Shown: positions 50,917 through 62,584, counted from the first letter of the stretch. The stretch is 64,000 nucleotides of DNA from DASQUK01 sp963756425 (GCA_963756425.1 CAVWNW010000015.1:147751-211750); one strand, 5' to 3'. The notes: generated by a model not told the origin, from the letters alone. Translations and numbers: made by a program.

Positions 50917-53163
50917 TCAGTCACCCAGAGGTTCGAGCCGGCGGGCATCGCGCGCCTCGAGGGCCTCGACGAGGTGCATGGAGATGTCCCCCACCCGGAC
51001 CTCGTCGTCTTCCTTGCCGGCGGCCTTGGTGCCGTCGTCGATCATGATGTAGCAGTACGGGCAGGCCACGGCGATGCGGCTCGCTCCCGTCGCGATGAGC
51101 TCCTGGCTGCGCTCGTCGTTGACCTTCTTGCCGATCGTCTCCTCCATCCACATCCGGGCGCCGCCCGCACCGCAGCACATGCCTCGGGTGCCGTTGCGAG
51201 CTGCCTCCACAACCTCGACGCCTCCGAGGCTGGCGATCACCCGCCGCGGCGCCAGGTACACATCGTTGTGGCGGCCGAGATAGCACGAGTCGTGGTAGAC
51301 GATGCGCTCCTCGAGCCGGGCGTCGGTCAGGTCGAGGCGACCCTCGGCGATCAGCGATTCCAGCAGCTGGCTGTGGTGGATGACCTCGTAGTTGCCCCCC
51401 AGCTGCGGATACTCGTTCGAGATCGTGTTGAAGCAGTGGGGGCACTGCGTGACGATCTTCTGGGCCCCCATGCCGTTCAGCGTCTCGATGTTCTGCATGG
51501 CGAGCATCTGGTAGATGTACTCGTTGCCCGATCGGCGGGCCGGGTCACCGGTGCAGTTCTCGGAGGGCCCGAGGATGGCGAAGTCGAGGCCGGCCCGCTG
51601 CATGAGCTTGGCCATGGCCACGCTCACCTTCTGGTTCTTGTCGTCGAAGCTGCCGGCGCAGCCCACCCAGTACAGGTACTCGTGGTCGAAGGGACTTCCG
51701 GGCTCGACGATGTCGACGCCCTCGACCTTGGATGCCCAGGCGCCGCGGTCGGTCTGCGCCATGCCCCAGGGATTCCCTGAGTTCTCCATGCCTCGATAGG
51801 CGATGCCCAGCTCGGCGGGGAAGTTGGACTCCATGAGCGACAGGTAGCGCCGCATGTCGAGGATCTTGTCGAGGATCTCGATGTTGACCGGGCAGATCTC
51901 GTCGCACGCCTTGCACGAGGTGCAGGCCCAGATCTCGTCGGGCGTGATGCGCTCGAAGAGCGAGTCCGCCGAGACGGTGATCTCCGGGTCCAGGCCAATG
52001 GGTGGCGAGATCGGCGGTGTGCCTGTGCGGGCCATGACCTCGCCCGTCTTGAGCACGATCTCGCGGGGATCGAGCGGCTTGCCGGTGGCGTGGGCCGGGC
52101 ACACCGACGTGCACCGGCCACACATCGTGCAGGCGTCGGTGTCGAGCAGCTGCTTCCAGGTGAAATCCTCGACCGTGGCTGCGCCGAACGACTCGAGCTC
52201 GGTCTCCATGAGGTTGGGCAGCGGCTTCATCGCGCCCTTCGGGCGCTCACGGTCACGCAGATACATGTTGAGCGGTGACGTGAACATGTGGCGCAGCATC
52301 GTCACCGGCAGGATCACCAGGAACACCAGGAACGTGACGACGTGGGCGACCCACCACCCCTGGTGCCAACCGGCGAGCCTGCCGCTGTCGTCGATGAGAC
52401 CGGACAGCGGGTACCCGATGATCGACCACTTCTCGAAGTCGGGTCGCCCGGCGAGCGCGATGCGGTACGCCTCGGCGCCGAAGCCGGTGACGCCTATGGC
52501 CAGGAGCGTGCCCAGGATGACGGCGTGCTCGGGCTTGGACTTGATGCGGATCCGGTACGGCCGCAGCACGTAGCGCCGCACGATGGCCCACCCGACCCCG
52601 ATGACGAACAGCGCCCCGGCCACGTCGGCCACCAGGGAGTAGCCCAGGTACACGTCGCCGTGGAGGAACTTGGCGCTCTCCGGGAGTTGGTGGTTGATCT
52701 CGAGCACCGTGGTGACGGCCAGCAGCACGAGGAAGCTGAAGTAGATGAGCGAGTGCATGACCCCCGCCACCGGATCGCGCAGCAGGGTCTGCATGTAGAC
52801 GCCGGCACGGAAGTCGGCCAGGCGGCGGCCGACGTTGGCTCGGGTCGTACTGCGGTCGTCGGGTGTCCCCCGCTCCCAGTTGCGGACCCGCCACGAGAAC
52901 ACGACGGCGCCGTAGACGATCACCACCGGCAGCACGGTGTAGAAGACGGCCTTCCAGGCGGACGGGACGTTGACGAACACCACGCGCTGGACACCCGAGT
53001 CGTCGTGCCACTGCAGCACCGTGGCCACGACGCCGGACGCCACGACCAGGAGCGCGAAGGCGATGCCCACGCCGACCGCGACGTAGCTGGGGCGGACGCG
53101 CAGGGCCGGCGCGGCGGTGTCGCTGCGCTCGCCGGTGTCGTCGGCGGTCGTCGCGGTGGTCAC
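50917..53163 (-). CDS. Membrane-bound Fe-S oxidoreductase (heterodisulfide reductase-like, Rv0338c-type)
   Basis: A 748-residue electron-transfer protein. Residues 25-300 hold about six membrane helices of the nitrate reductase gamma type. Two [4Fe-4S] ferredoxin motifs follow (CTMCGRCTSVCPAHATGKPLD and CTSCKACDEICPVNIEILD), and two CCG domains at the C terminus (YWVGCAGSFDD, CPHCFNTISNEYP, YHDSCYLGRHNDVY, CCGAGGARMWMEE, CPYCYIMIDDG). It probably moves electrons between a quinone pool and a soluble donor such as electron-transfer flavoprotein. It is the actinobacterial counterpart of Rv0338c. GTG/ATG start at 53163. The next gene upstream (cNMP-binding protein) is 84 bp away on the same strand. 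Confidence 0.93.
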   Translation of the reverse strand: MTTATTADDTGERSDTAAPALRVRPSYVAVGVGIAFALLVVASGVVATVLQWHDDSGVQRVVFVNVPSAWKAVFYTVLPVVIVYGAVVFSWRVRNWERGTPDDRSTTRANVGRRLADFRAGVYMQTLLRDPVAGVMHSLIYFSFLVLLAVTTVLEINHQLPESAKFLHGDVYLGYSLVADVAGALFVIGVGWAIVRRYVLRPYRIRIKSKPEHAVILGTLLAIGVTGFGAEAYRIALAGRPDFEKWSIIGYPLSGLIDDSGRLAGWHQGWWVAHVVTFLVFLVILPVTMLRHMFTSPLNMYLRDRERPKGAMKPLPNLMETELESFGAATVEDFTWKQLLDTDACTMCGRCTSVCPAHATGKPLDPREIVLKTGEVMARTGTPPISPPIGLDPEITVSADSLFERITPDEIWACTSCKACDEICPVNIEILDKILDMRRYLSLMESNFPAELGIAYRGMENSGNPWGMAQTDRGAWASKVEGVDIVEPGSPFDHEYLYWVGCAGSFDDKNQKVSVAMAKLMQRAGLDFAILGPSENCTGDPARRSGNEYIYQMLAMQNIETLNGMGAQKIVTQCPHCFNTISNEYPQLGGNYEVIHHSQLLESLIAEGRLDLTDARLEERIVYHDSCYLGRHNDVYLAPRRVIASLGGVEVVEAARNGTRGMCCGAGGARMWMEETIGKKVNDERSQELIATGASRIAVACPYCYIMIDDGTKAAGKEDDEVRVGDISMHLVEALEARDARRLEPLGD

Positions 53164-53247
53164 GCCGCGGAAACCTACCCAACCCGGCCGGAGGCGTCGG
53201 AATCCGTCCCGGCGCGGACAGCCGCCAGCCCCGGGCCGGGCCCGAGG

Positions 53248-53670
53248 TCAGCCGAAGGTCTGGCTGTCGAGATCGCGCACCTTGCTGGCAAGCGCGGCGA
53301 GCATCTTCCGGTTGAGGGCCGGCACCTCGTCGAGCAGTCCCGCGAACTCCCGTGGACCCAGCACCAGGACGGTGAGCGGGGTCTTGGCGGTGACGCTGGC
53401 CGTGCGGGGCCCATGGTCCAGCAATGCCAGCTCGCCTACGCAGTCGCCCGGCCCCAGCGTGGTGATCTTGTTGCCGCCCCGAGAGACTTCGGCTTGGCCT
53501 TCGACGATGATGAACGCCTCGCGGCCGATCTCGCCCTGAGAGACGAACTGCTTGCCCTCGTCGATGGTCATCTCCACCGACGCTTTCGCGACCGAGCGCA
53601 ACTCCTTGGTCGTCGCGCCGGAGAACAGCGGGACAGTTGCGAGGTGGTCGAGGTATTTCTCCCGTGCCAT
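53248..53670 (-). CDS. Cyclic nucleotide-binding domain protein
   Basis: A 140-residue protein made of a single cNMP-binding domain: LATVPLFSGATTKELRSVAKASVEMTIDEGKQFVSQGEIGREAFIIVEGQAEVSRGGNKITTLGPGDCVGELALLDHGPRTASVTAKTPLTVLVL in outline. The phosphate-binding cassette GELALLDHGPRTASV is intact with the Glu and Arg contacts to cAMP. There is no DNA-binding helix-turn-helix, so it would act as a stand-alone sensor or partner. Start ATG 53670. Confidence 0.9.
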   Translation of the reverse strand: MAREKYLDHLATVPLFSGATTKELRSVAKASVEMTIDEGKQFVSQGEIGREAFIIVEGQAEVSRGGNKITTLGPGDCVGELALLDHGPRTASVTAKTPLTVLVLGPREFAGLLDEVPALNRKMLAALASKVRDLDSQTFG

Positions 53671-53881
53671 GGCGGCGGAGCTTAGAGGCCCAGCGGTCGG
53701 GGCGCCGGGGACGGCCCCACGCCTGCAACCTGGTGGGCGCCGGACCTACCCATACAGAACGTGTTACTTGGGCGCCCCCCGGGTACCCAACGTGCAGCCG
53801 TTGTTCCGGTACGTCGTCGCGACGAGCGACACCACGCTCGGGCGGGGTCCCGGAACGGCGAAGGAATCACGAGGAGGACCC

Positions 53882-54076
53882 ATGGTTTCGAGTACGGGTA
53901 TTCGGATCCAGCTCGCGAGTCTCATCCTGCTGCTCTGGCTGGTCATTGGCGTCATCGTCGCCTTCAACGAGGGGTACGACCGCTTCGACACCTGGTCGCA
54001 GTTCGCGACCTTCCTGCTGGCTGTCCTGCTCTGGCCAATTCCGGCCACGGGCGGTGCGGTCGGCATCAGCTTCTGA
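53882..54076 (+). CDS. Small membrane protein (64 aa)
   Basis: A 64-residue protein with two hydrophobic segments (LASLILLLWLVIGVIVAF and FATFLLAVLLWPIPATGGA). GAGGAGG lies 4-5 bp before ATG 53882, a strong ribosome-binding site. It is alone on the plus strand and followed by a long hairpin. Function unknown. Confidence 0.75.
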   Translation: MVSSTGIRIQLASLILLLWLVIGVIVAFNEGYDRFDTWSQFATFLLAVLLWPIPATGGAVGISF

Positions 54077-54091
54077 CGAGCCCTGACAATC

Positions 54092-54121
54092 GGGGGCGCG
54101 GGTCGCTGGGCCCGCGCCCCC
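54092..54121. terminator. GC-rich hairpin between convergent genes
   Basis: An 11-bp perfect stem (54092-54102 with 54111-54121) around an 8-base loop, 15 bp after the small membrane protein gene and 34 bp before the gpmA stop. Likely a bidirectional terminator. Confidence 0.65.
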
Positions 54122-54155
54122 GGCGCGTGATGCCGCCGGGAACGCAGCCGCGTCC

Positions 54156-54917
54156 TCAGCCGCCTGCCTGGCGGGCGACCGCCTCGGCCGCGGCGGCGAT
54201 CTCGTCGGCCGAGCGCAGGTAGCGCTCGATCGTGGGCTTCGCCACCAGGGGCTGGAAGTCGTCGCCCAGTTCATAGACGAGTGGCTCCCCGGTGGGGATG
54301 TTGAGCTCGACGATGTCGGATTCCGAGATGCCGTCCAGGTGCTTCACCAGCGCGCGCAGGCTGTTGCCGTGCGCCGACACCAGCACGACGTTCCCAGCGC
54401 CGAGGTCGGGGACGATGCGGTCGTACCAGTACGGCAGCATCCGCTCGACGACGTCGGCGAGGCATTCGGTGTCCGGCACGAGCTCCGGCGGCAGCCCCGC
54501 GTAGCGGGGGTCGTGGCGTACGTTGCGGGGGTCGTCACGGTCCATCGGGGGCGGCGGTACGTCGTACGAGCGCCGCCACAGCTTCACCTTCTCGGCGCCG
54601 TAGCGGTCGGCGGTCTCGGCCTTGTTGAGGCCCTGCAGGTCGCCGTAGTGGCGTTCGTTGAGGCGCCAGTGCCGGCGCACCGGGATCCACGTGCGTCCCA
54701 TCTCCCGCAGCGCCAGGTCGGCCGTCCGAATCGCTCGCACCAGCACCGACGTGTGCACAACGTCGGGAAGCAGCCCCCGTTCCGCCATGAGGCGGCCGCC
54801 GGCGACCGCCTGCGCCTCACCGTTGGGCGTCAGGTCGCAGTCGTACCAGCCGGTGAAGAGGTTCTGGAGGTTCCACTCGCTCTCGCCGTGGCGTAGGAGC
54901 ACGAGTGTGTGCGGCAT
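54156..54917 (-). CDS. gpmA: 2,3-bisphosphoglycerate-dependent phosphoglycerate mutase
   Basis: A 253-residue histidine phosphatase-fold enzyme that interconverts 3- and 2-phosphoglycerate in glycolysis. The phosphohistidine motif LVLLRHGESEWN is at residues 5-16, and RLNERHYGDLQGLNKAETADRYG and VSAHGNSLRALVKHLDGIS carry the second His and substrate contacts. Full length. It ends the minus-strand run 10 bp after the pknB-like gene, but is likely an independent unit. Confidence 0.95.
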   Translation of the reverse strand: MPHTLVLLRHGESEWNLQNLFTGWYDCDLTPNGEAQAVAGGRLMAERGLLPDVVHTSVLVRAIRTADLALREMGRTWIPVRRHWRLNERHYGDLQGLNKAETADRYGAEKVKLWRRSYDVPPPPMDRDDPRNVRHDPRYAGLPPELVPDTECLADVVERMLPYWYDRIVPDLGAGNVVLVSAHGNSLRALVKHLDGISESDIVELNIPTGEPLVYELGDDFQPLVAKPTIERYLRSADEIAAAAEAVARQAGG

Positions 54918-54926
54918 AGGGGAGAG

Positions 54927-56892
54927 TCAGTCGTTGCCCGGCCCGTTGCCTTGCGTGGTCTCCGTGTCGCGGAAGCGGCCGATCACCAGGGTGACGGTCG
55001 ACCCCTGGTCGACCTGAGACCCGGCCGGCGGGTTCTGGCTCAGGACCAGGCCGTCTTGGTTGGGGTCGTTGGCGTCCTCGTCGGTGGTCTGGACGTCGAA
55101 CCCCTGGAGCAGCGCCCGGGCGTTGTCCTCAGTGCGGCCGCCTCGACGTCGGGCACGCCCGACCTGGCCGCTGGCCCGACGACACGAACAACGTGATCGT
55201 TGCGTTGGCGGCCGCCTGTTGGCCGGCCGGCGGATCGGTGCGGATGACCTGGCCCTGCTCGACGTCGTTGGACGCCTCCTGGCGCTCCTGCACGTTCGTG
55301 AAGCCGGCGCCGTTGAGAGCGTGTTGCGGGCGTCGTTCACGCTCTGGCCGCGACACGTCCGGTATCGGGATCGTGTTCGGGCCCGACGAGTAGAAGACCG
55401 TCACCGTGGAGCCGACTGCCGCCTGGGCGTTGGCGGCCGGGTCGGTGCGGATCACGATGTTCTCCTCGACGTCGGCGTTCTCCTCGGCCTGCTGGCGGGG
55501 GACGAAGCCCGCCTCGATGAGCGCCTGGCTGGCCTCATCGACCGTGAGGCCTTGACGTCGGGCACCGCCGCCGTCTCGGGACCAGCGCTGAGGGTGATCG
55601 CTGACCTCCGAGCCCTCCTCTGCCTGCTCGTCGGCGCGCGGGTTCTGCTCGATCACCTCGTCGACCGGACGGTCCGACACCTCCGAAGCCCGCGTGACGT
55701 GGAAGCCCGCGTCTTCGAGAGCCTGCTGCGCCTGGTCTGCGGGCTGGCCGACGACGTTCGGCACTGCGACGAGCGTCGGGTCGTCGCCGTTGTCCGCAAA
55801 GTTGCGGACCAGCAGGAACAGCAACCCGGCGAGGATGAGCAGCAACAGGATGAGCACCGCCAGGAACCAGCGCGAGCGCTTGGGCTCCTCCTCTGGCGGC
55901 GTGTAGTCGTCGTACTGGCCGTAGTCGCCGTAGCCGTCGTCGCCTGACCAACCCGTGGCCACGGCGGTGGGGTTGTCGTAGCCGGTCGGGGACATCACGT
56001 TGGTGGCGCTGGGATCGATCGGCGGTGCCAGCACGGGCTCGGCCAGGATGCGCGCCCCGTCGAGGTAGCGCCGGAGGTCGGCCCGCAGGTCCTGTGCCGT
56101 CGGGTAGCGGTTGGCGGGGTTCTTCGCCAGGCACTTGAGGGTGATCGCCTCGAGCGTCTCGGGCAGCGCCGGGTCGATCTGCCGAGGCGGGATCGGGTTC
56201 TCCTGCACGTGCTTGTAGGCGATGGCGACGGCGCTCTCGCCGCTGAAGGGGGTGTGGCCGGTGGTCATCTCGTAGAGCACGCAGCCCAGGCTGTAGATGT
56301 CGCTGCGGGGGTCGACGGGCGCGCCCCGTGCCTGCTCCGGCGAGAAGTAGGTCGCGGTCCCCATGACCGAACCGGTCTTCGTGAGGTTCTGGTCCGAGTG
56401 GTCGCTGATCGCCCGGGCGATGCCGAAGTCGGCCACCTTGACGGTGCCGTCGGCGGTGACGAGCACGTTGCCGGGCTTGACGTCGCGGTGGACGACGCCA
56501 TTGCGGTGCGCGAAGCCGAGCGCGGCCGCGATGTCGGCGGTGATCTCGGCGGCGCGGTCCGGGTGCACCCGCCCGTCGTCACGGAGGATCTCGGCCAGCG
56601 TGTGACCCTCGACGTACTCCATCACGATGAAGTAGGTGCCGTTGGCCTCGCCCCAGTCGAACACCGACACGATGTTGGCGTGCTGCAGGTTGGCGGCCGA
56701 CTGCGCCTCCCGGCGGAAGCGCTCGACGAATCCCGCGTCGGTGGCGAGCGCCGGGAACAGCACCTTGACCGCCACCGGGCGGTCGAGCATCTGGTCCCGG
56801 GCCAGGTAGACCTCGGCCATGCCGCCGCGCCCGAGCCGCCGGTGCAGCTCGTAGCGCCCGTTGAAGATCACTTGCCCCTGCTGCGACGACAT
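54927..56892 (-). pseudogene. pknB: PknB-type Ser/Thr kinase with PASTA domains (PASTA region carries several indels)
   Basis: The kinase part is intact: GRYELHRRLGRGGMAEVYLA, PVAVKVL, HRDVKPGN and DFGIARA, with the activation loop Thr pair in TGSVMGTATYFSPEQ. A juxtamembrane region and one membrane helix (RSRWFLAVLILLLLILAGLLFLLV, about 325-350) precede four PASTA repeats that bind peptidoglycan fragments. In the frame of the kinase the gene ends at 55129, but the expected PASTA sequence hops between frames: around 55550-55598 (extra base, then missing base), 55316-55351 (extra one, then extra two) and 55138-55165. The last PASTA continues in another frame to 54927. Either errors in the sequence or recent decay. 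It controls cell-wall growth together with pbpA, rodA and pstP. Confidence 0.88.
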
Positions 56893-56940
56893 GCGGACCT
56901 CAGGTTACGAGATGGGTGAAACCGGGCCCGAGTTCATGTC

Positions 56941-58483
56941 TCATTGCTCTCCACCCGAGTCGGAGTCCCCAGATTCCTGGACAGACGGCGCAGCCGGCTG
57001 TTCCAGGGCCTGCCGCATCACTGCTGCGGCGATCGGCGCTGCCACTCTGCCACCAGTTTGCTCGCTCACGCCCGGCTGGGCCTCAACGATGACCGCGACG
57101 GCCACGCTGGGCGCCTCGCCGGGGGGCCCGGCGAAGCCGATGATCCAGGCGTGCGAGCTGTCGCTCGAGCCGATCTGGGCGGTGCCCGTCTTGCCACCGA
57201 CCTGGAAGCCCTCGAGGCCGTTGTCCAGGCGGCTGGCCGTGCCGTCCTGGACGACGGCAATCATTCCCTCTCGCAGAAGGTCCGCCGTCCCGGAGTCCAT
57301 CGCCCGAGTCCACACGTCGTCGTCGGGGATCGTGTCGACCACCTCGCCCTGGTCGTCGCGCACCTCGCGTACCACGTGTGGCGTCATGACCTCTCCGCCG
57401 TTGGCGACCGCCGCCGCCACCAGCGCCATCTGCAGCGGGGTGGCCCGCACGTCGTTCTGACCGATGGACGCCTGCGCGAGTTTCGGCGAGTCGTTCTCGA
57501 ACGCGGATGCGGCGGGGAACGACGAGCCGGCGGGCCGCGGCAGGTCGATGGGCACGTCCTGGTTGAAGCCGTAGGCCTGGGCGGTGTCCGGTCATGGCGT
57601 CGGCGCCGGCGTCCTCGGCCCCCATCTCGGCGAAGGCAGAGTTGCACGACGCCTCCATGATCGGGAACAGCGTGCCGCCGCACGTCTCTCCGCCGAAGTT
57701 GCCGATCGGTCGTCCGACGGGCCGACCGCCGGCACCAACCGGTTGGTACGCCTGGCGGGCGGGGTAGTCGGGCTGATCCTCGGTCACGCCGCCGCGCTCC
57801 ACGCCCGCGGTTGCGGTGACGATCTTGAACGTCGAGCCCGGAAAGAAGTTTTCCTGGTACGAGCGGGCCAGGATCGGCTTCTCCGGGTCTGCGTTCAGCA
57901 GGTCAGAAGCCTGCTCCGCGGCATTGAAGTCGTGGGTGGCCAGCGCGTTGGGGTCGTAAGAGGGAAACGACCACATGGCCAGGATCTCCCCGTTGCGGGG
58001 GTCGAGCGCCACCACCGATCCCTCGCGCTGGCCGAGCTCCTGGCGCGCCACGGACTGCACGTCGTTGCGCATCGTCAGCGTCAGGTCGCCGACCCGCTCG
58101 CGGTCGACGAACAGGTCCCGCAGCTCCTGCAGGTCGAAGTCGATCGTGCGCCCTGCCAGCTCGTCGTTGTAGCTGCGCTCGAGGCCGGTCGACCCGAGCT
58201 CGAAGGCGAAGTAGCCGGTGACGTGGGCGAACAACTCGCCGGTGGGGTACTCGCGTTGCAGCTTGAACTGGTCGTTCGACGGCACCGAGCGGGCGACGAC
58301 CGTGCCGTCCGCGGTGATGATCGACCCCCGGGGGCTCGAGAAGTCCCGCTCCACCTCGCGGTTGTTGGCCGGGTTGTCCTTGAGCTCTTCGGCCTGGAAG
58401 ATCGTCAGCCGGTTGACCTGGAAGAACAGCGCCGCGTAGCAGACCACGAGGAACACCCCGATGTTGCGGATCTGCTTGCTCAT
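56941..58483 (-). pseudogene. pbpA: Class B penicillin-binding protein PbpA, frameshifted
   Basis: The N-terminal part (MSKQIRNIGVFLVVCYAALFFQVNRLTIF anchor; PRGSIITADGTVVARSV; SFPSYDPNALATHDF) runs well to the transpeptidase STFK and SCN motifs, then at about 57598 an extra base breaks the frame after GADAMT. The correct continuation (DTAQAYGFNQDVPIDLPRP, then VGGKTGTAQIG with the KTG motif) lies in another frame and ends at 56941. Without the extra base this is a normal PbpA of about 513 residues, partner of RodA in septal or lateral wall synthesis. Position between rodA and pknB is the standard actinobacterial order. Confidence 0.9.
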
Positions 58484-58513
58484 CGGCGTGCCTCCGGCCC
58501 GCCAATGAGCAAT

Positions 58514-58528
58514 CGCCGCTTCGCGGCG
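58514..58528. other. Hairpin between rodA and pbpA
   Basis: CGCCGC-TTC-GCGGCG is a perfect 6-bp stem with 3-base loop inside the 85-bp spacer of an otherwise tightly packed operon, followed by a second imperfect repeat (GCTCGCTGACGCTCGC). It could be a REP-like element or attenuator. Confidence 0.4.
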
Positions 58529-58568
58529 AGCAATGCACTGTGCTTATGGTTCGCTCGCTGACGCTCGC

Positions 58569-59893
58569 TCACGTCCCCACCTCGGTCAGCGACTGCGCGG
58601 CCAGCGCCTCGGACTGTCGCTCGGCCGAGTCGTTGGAGATGCGCAGCAGCAGCGCCAGCAGCACGTAGTTGGCCAGCAGCGACGAGCCACCGTAGGAGAT
58701 GAACGGCAGGGTCACCCCGGTGAGCGGCAGCAGCCGCGTGACGCCGGCCATGATGATGAACGCCTGGAACCCGAGCAGCGTGGTCAGGCCGACGGCCAGC
58801 AGCCGCTCGAAGCCGCGTGCCGCCTGCTGGGCGATGCGCAGGCCGGCGCCGATCATCAGTAGGAACGCGATGAGCACCGCTGTGGCGCCCAGCAGGCCCA
58901 GCTCCTCACCGATGGCGGCGAAGATCATGTCGCTCTCGACGACCGGGATCTTGGTGGGGGAGCCGAGCGCCAGCCCCGTCCCCGAGACGCCACCGTCGGC
59001 CATGGCGAAAGCCGCCTGCACCACCTGGAAGCCCTGGTCCTTGCCCCAGGGGTCGAACCAGACGTCGACCCGCTCCTGCACGTGGCCGAACGCGTTGAAT
59101 GCGAAGACCGCGCCCGCGGCGAACAGCGCCACGCCCACGGCGAGGTAGGAAGCCCGCTCGGTGGCGACCCAGATGAGGACCAGGAACAGGGTGAAGAACA
59201 GCAGCGACGACCCGAGGTCGCGCTCCGACACCATGACCACCAGAGACGCCCCCCAGGCCAGGAGCACGGGGCCGAGGTGCTTGGGGTCGGGCAGCGAGAA
59301 CGGTCCGTACGCCCGGTTGATCGCGAGCAGCTCGCGCTTCTCCCAGAGGTAGCCGGCGAAGAACACCGCCAGCGCCAGCTTGGCGAACTCGCCGGGCTGG
59401 AAGTTGACCGGCCCGATCGAGACCCAGATCTTGCTGCCGTTGATGGTGCGCCCGACGACCGGGACCAGCGGCAGGAGCAGCAACACGATGCCCACGAAGC
59501 CGGCCGTGTAGCGGTAGCGCTCCAGCAATCGGACGTCGCGCACCATGATCAGCGTGACGATGAACGCGCCGACCCCGAGGATCATCCAGATCGACTGGAG
59601 GCCGGCGAGCCCGTCGGGGTCGGCCCTGGCCTCGTCGATGCGGACGATGAACACGTAGCCCAGCCCGTTGAGGAGGCTGGCCAGCGGCAGGAGCATGCCG
59701 TCGGCCTGCGGCGCCAGGCGTCGGACGGCGATGTGGGCCAGCAGCGGCAGGCCGACGATGATGGCGAGGAACGGGCCCGTGGTGTTCGGGATGGGGCTGT
59801 CGTCGGGAAGCGTGGTGAGCACGTAGGCGCCGACGACGAACATCGTGCCCAGCACCAACAGGCCCAGCTCGGTGTTCCGACGGACGGTGCCGA

Positions 59894-59897
<4 letters not shown>
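58569..59897 (-). CDS. rodA: Peptidoglycan polymerase RodA/FtsW (SEDS family)
   Basis: A 442-residue SEDS glycosyltransferase with about ten or more membrane helices. Signatures: GSKIWVSIGPVNFQPGEFAKLALAVFFAGYL, ERDLGSSLLFFTLFLVLIWVATERASYL, ESDMIFAAIGEELGLLGATAVLIAFLLMIGAGLRIA and TGVTLPFISYGGSSLLANYVLLALLLRIS, all typical, including the catalytic Asp region after GEFAKL. It polymerises lipid II together with the adjacent class B PBP. ATG 59897 overlaps the pstP stop (ATGA), so translation is coupled. The frame runs further upstream inside pstP but without coding character. Confidence 0.95.
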
Positions 59898-61243
<1,346 letters not shown>

Positions 61244-61253
61244 CGGAGGCCTC

Positions 61254-61721
61254 TCACGCCAGCTCCAGCACCGTGTTGCCGATCTGCAGGCGGTCGTGGC
61301 GCTTGATCACCATCGGGCCCGCCACGCGGCGCCGGTTGAGGTAGGTGCCGTTCGTGGAGCCGAGGTCCTCGACGTACCAATGGCCCTCACGCTCGAACAC
61401 GCGGGCGTGGACCTGGCTGGCGTAGGCGTCGTCGATCGGCACCTGGCAGCCGGCCGCCCGGCCCAGCGTGATCTCCCCGTTGAGTGCGAAGGCGTGGCCC
61501 CGTAGGGCGGCTGGCTCGACGACCCTGAGCTGGGGGTGGCTCGAGCGACCCGGGCGTGGGTGCCGGCGGACCCTGCCCCGCTTGACCGCAGGAGCCTGTC
61601 CGGCAGGGATGGCGGGTCGCGCGTTGACCTCGGTCCAGACCGCCCGGAGGACGCGCAGGAAGAAGAGGTACAGCAGCACCAGGAGAAACCCGGTCAGGAG
61701 TCGGAGCAGCTGCTCGGTCAC
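61254..61721 (-). CDS. fhaB: FHA domain protein FhaB (FipA-like)
   Basis: A 155-residue protein with an N-terminal membrane helix (LLRLLTGFLLVLLYLFFLRVL) and a C-terminal FHA domain that binds phosphothreonine (LGRAAGCQVPIDDAYASQVHARVFEREGHWYVEDLGSTNGTYLNRRRV; key residues Arg, Ser, His and the N-G-T loop). Length equals mycobacterial FhaB/FipA. GTG at 61721 is chosen; the frame is open further up but only in non-coding style. It links PknB signalling to cell division and rodA/pbpA. Confidence 0.92.
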   Translation of the reverse strand: MTEQLLRLLTGFLLVLLYLFFLRVLRAVWTEVNARPAIPAGQAPAVKRGRVRRHPRPGRSSHPQLRVVEPAALRGHAFALNGEITLGRAAGCQVPIDDAYASQVHARVFEREGHWYVEDLGSTNGTYLNRRRVAGPMVIKRHDRLQIGNTVLELA

Positions 61722-61824
61722 CGAGCCGGAGACTATCGGTCGCCGCGATGCCGGCCAGAGCAGACCGGGGGCAGCGTTTGGCTGGTCACGGAGGGTGTCG
61801 GCTCGGGATGCGGCGCGGTCGCGC

Positions 61825-62484
61825 TCAGCTCGCCTCGAATCGCAGGCGGGTGTTGCCGAAGGTGAGCTCGTCGCCGTCTGCGAGCATGCGCTGTTCGACG
61901 CGCACGCCGTTGACCTTGCTGCCGTTGGTCGATCCAAGGTCGGTCAGGACGAAGCCGTCGCCCTGTGGACGGATCTCGGCGTGGTTGCGGCTGACGTTGG
62001 GATCGGCGAGCACGATGTTGCACTCCGGCCGCCGGCCGATGCTGATCGGATGCTCGGCCAGCGTGAAGCGTTCGCCCGTGGGCAGCACCAGGCTCCCGGC
62101 CCCGGCACCACCCGGGCCCTCGCGGAAGCGGGCCTCGATCTCGAACCAGCCGGTGCCGAAGCGTTCGTCGACCACCAACTCCACGTCGACGGGGCCCATG
62201 AACGCGTAGCCCTCGTCGCGGGCGTGGGCGCGAGCGGCGTCGCACAGCTCGCGGCGCAGGGCGTCGCGCACGTCGCCGAACTCGGTGTAGTCGTCGGAAG
62301 ACAGGAAGACGGTGAAGTGGTTGGGCACCACGGTGGTGCCGCGGACACCGACGGAACGGCCGTCGTCCATCTCCCGGGCGAGGCGGCGGGCCAGCTCGAC
62401 CGGGCGGATGCTGGAACGGAAGGCGCGGGCGAAGGCCCCTTCCACCATGCGCTCCAGCCGTCGCTCGAACCCTCGGATGGCCAC
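61825..62484 (-). CDS. fhaA: DUF3662/FHA domain protein FhaA
   Basis: A 219-residue protein with an N-terminal DUF3662 domain (IRGFERRLERMVEGAFARAFRSSIRPVELARRLAREMDD, VVPNHFTVFLSSDDYTEF) and a C-terminal FHA domain (ISIGRRPECNIVLADPNVSRNHAEIRPQGDGFVLTDLGSTNGSKVNGVRV). In mycobacteria FhaA is longer and binds PknB-phosphorylated MviN/MurJ; here the linker between the two domains is short. GTG at 62484. It is the first gene of the operon. Confidence 0.92.
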   Translation of the reverse strand: MAIRGFERRLERMVEGAFARAFRSSIRPVELARRLAREMDDGRSVGVRGTTVVPNHFTVFLSSDDYTEFGDVRDALRRELCDAARAHARDEGYAFMGPVDVELVVDERFGTGWFEIEARFREGPGGAGAGSLVLPTGERFTLAEHPISIGRRPECNIVLADPNVSRNHAEIRPQGDGFVLTDLGSTNGSKVNGVRVEQRMLADGDELTFGNTRLRFEAS

Positions 62485-62584
62485 GACCCTGCAGGTTACC
62501 GGTGGCGTGGCTGCTTCATCCGGCGGGCTCGTCCGCCGGTGGGGAGCCACCAGGGACCGCGCTATCTTTCATGTCTTGTCGCTC

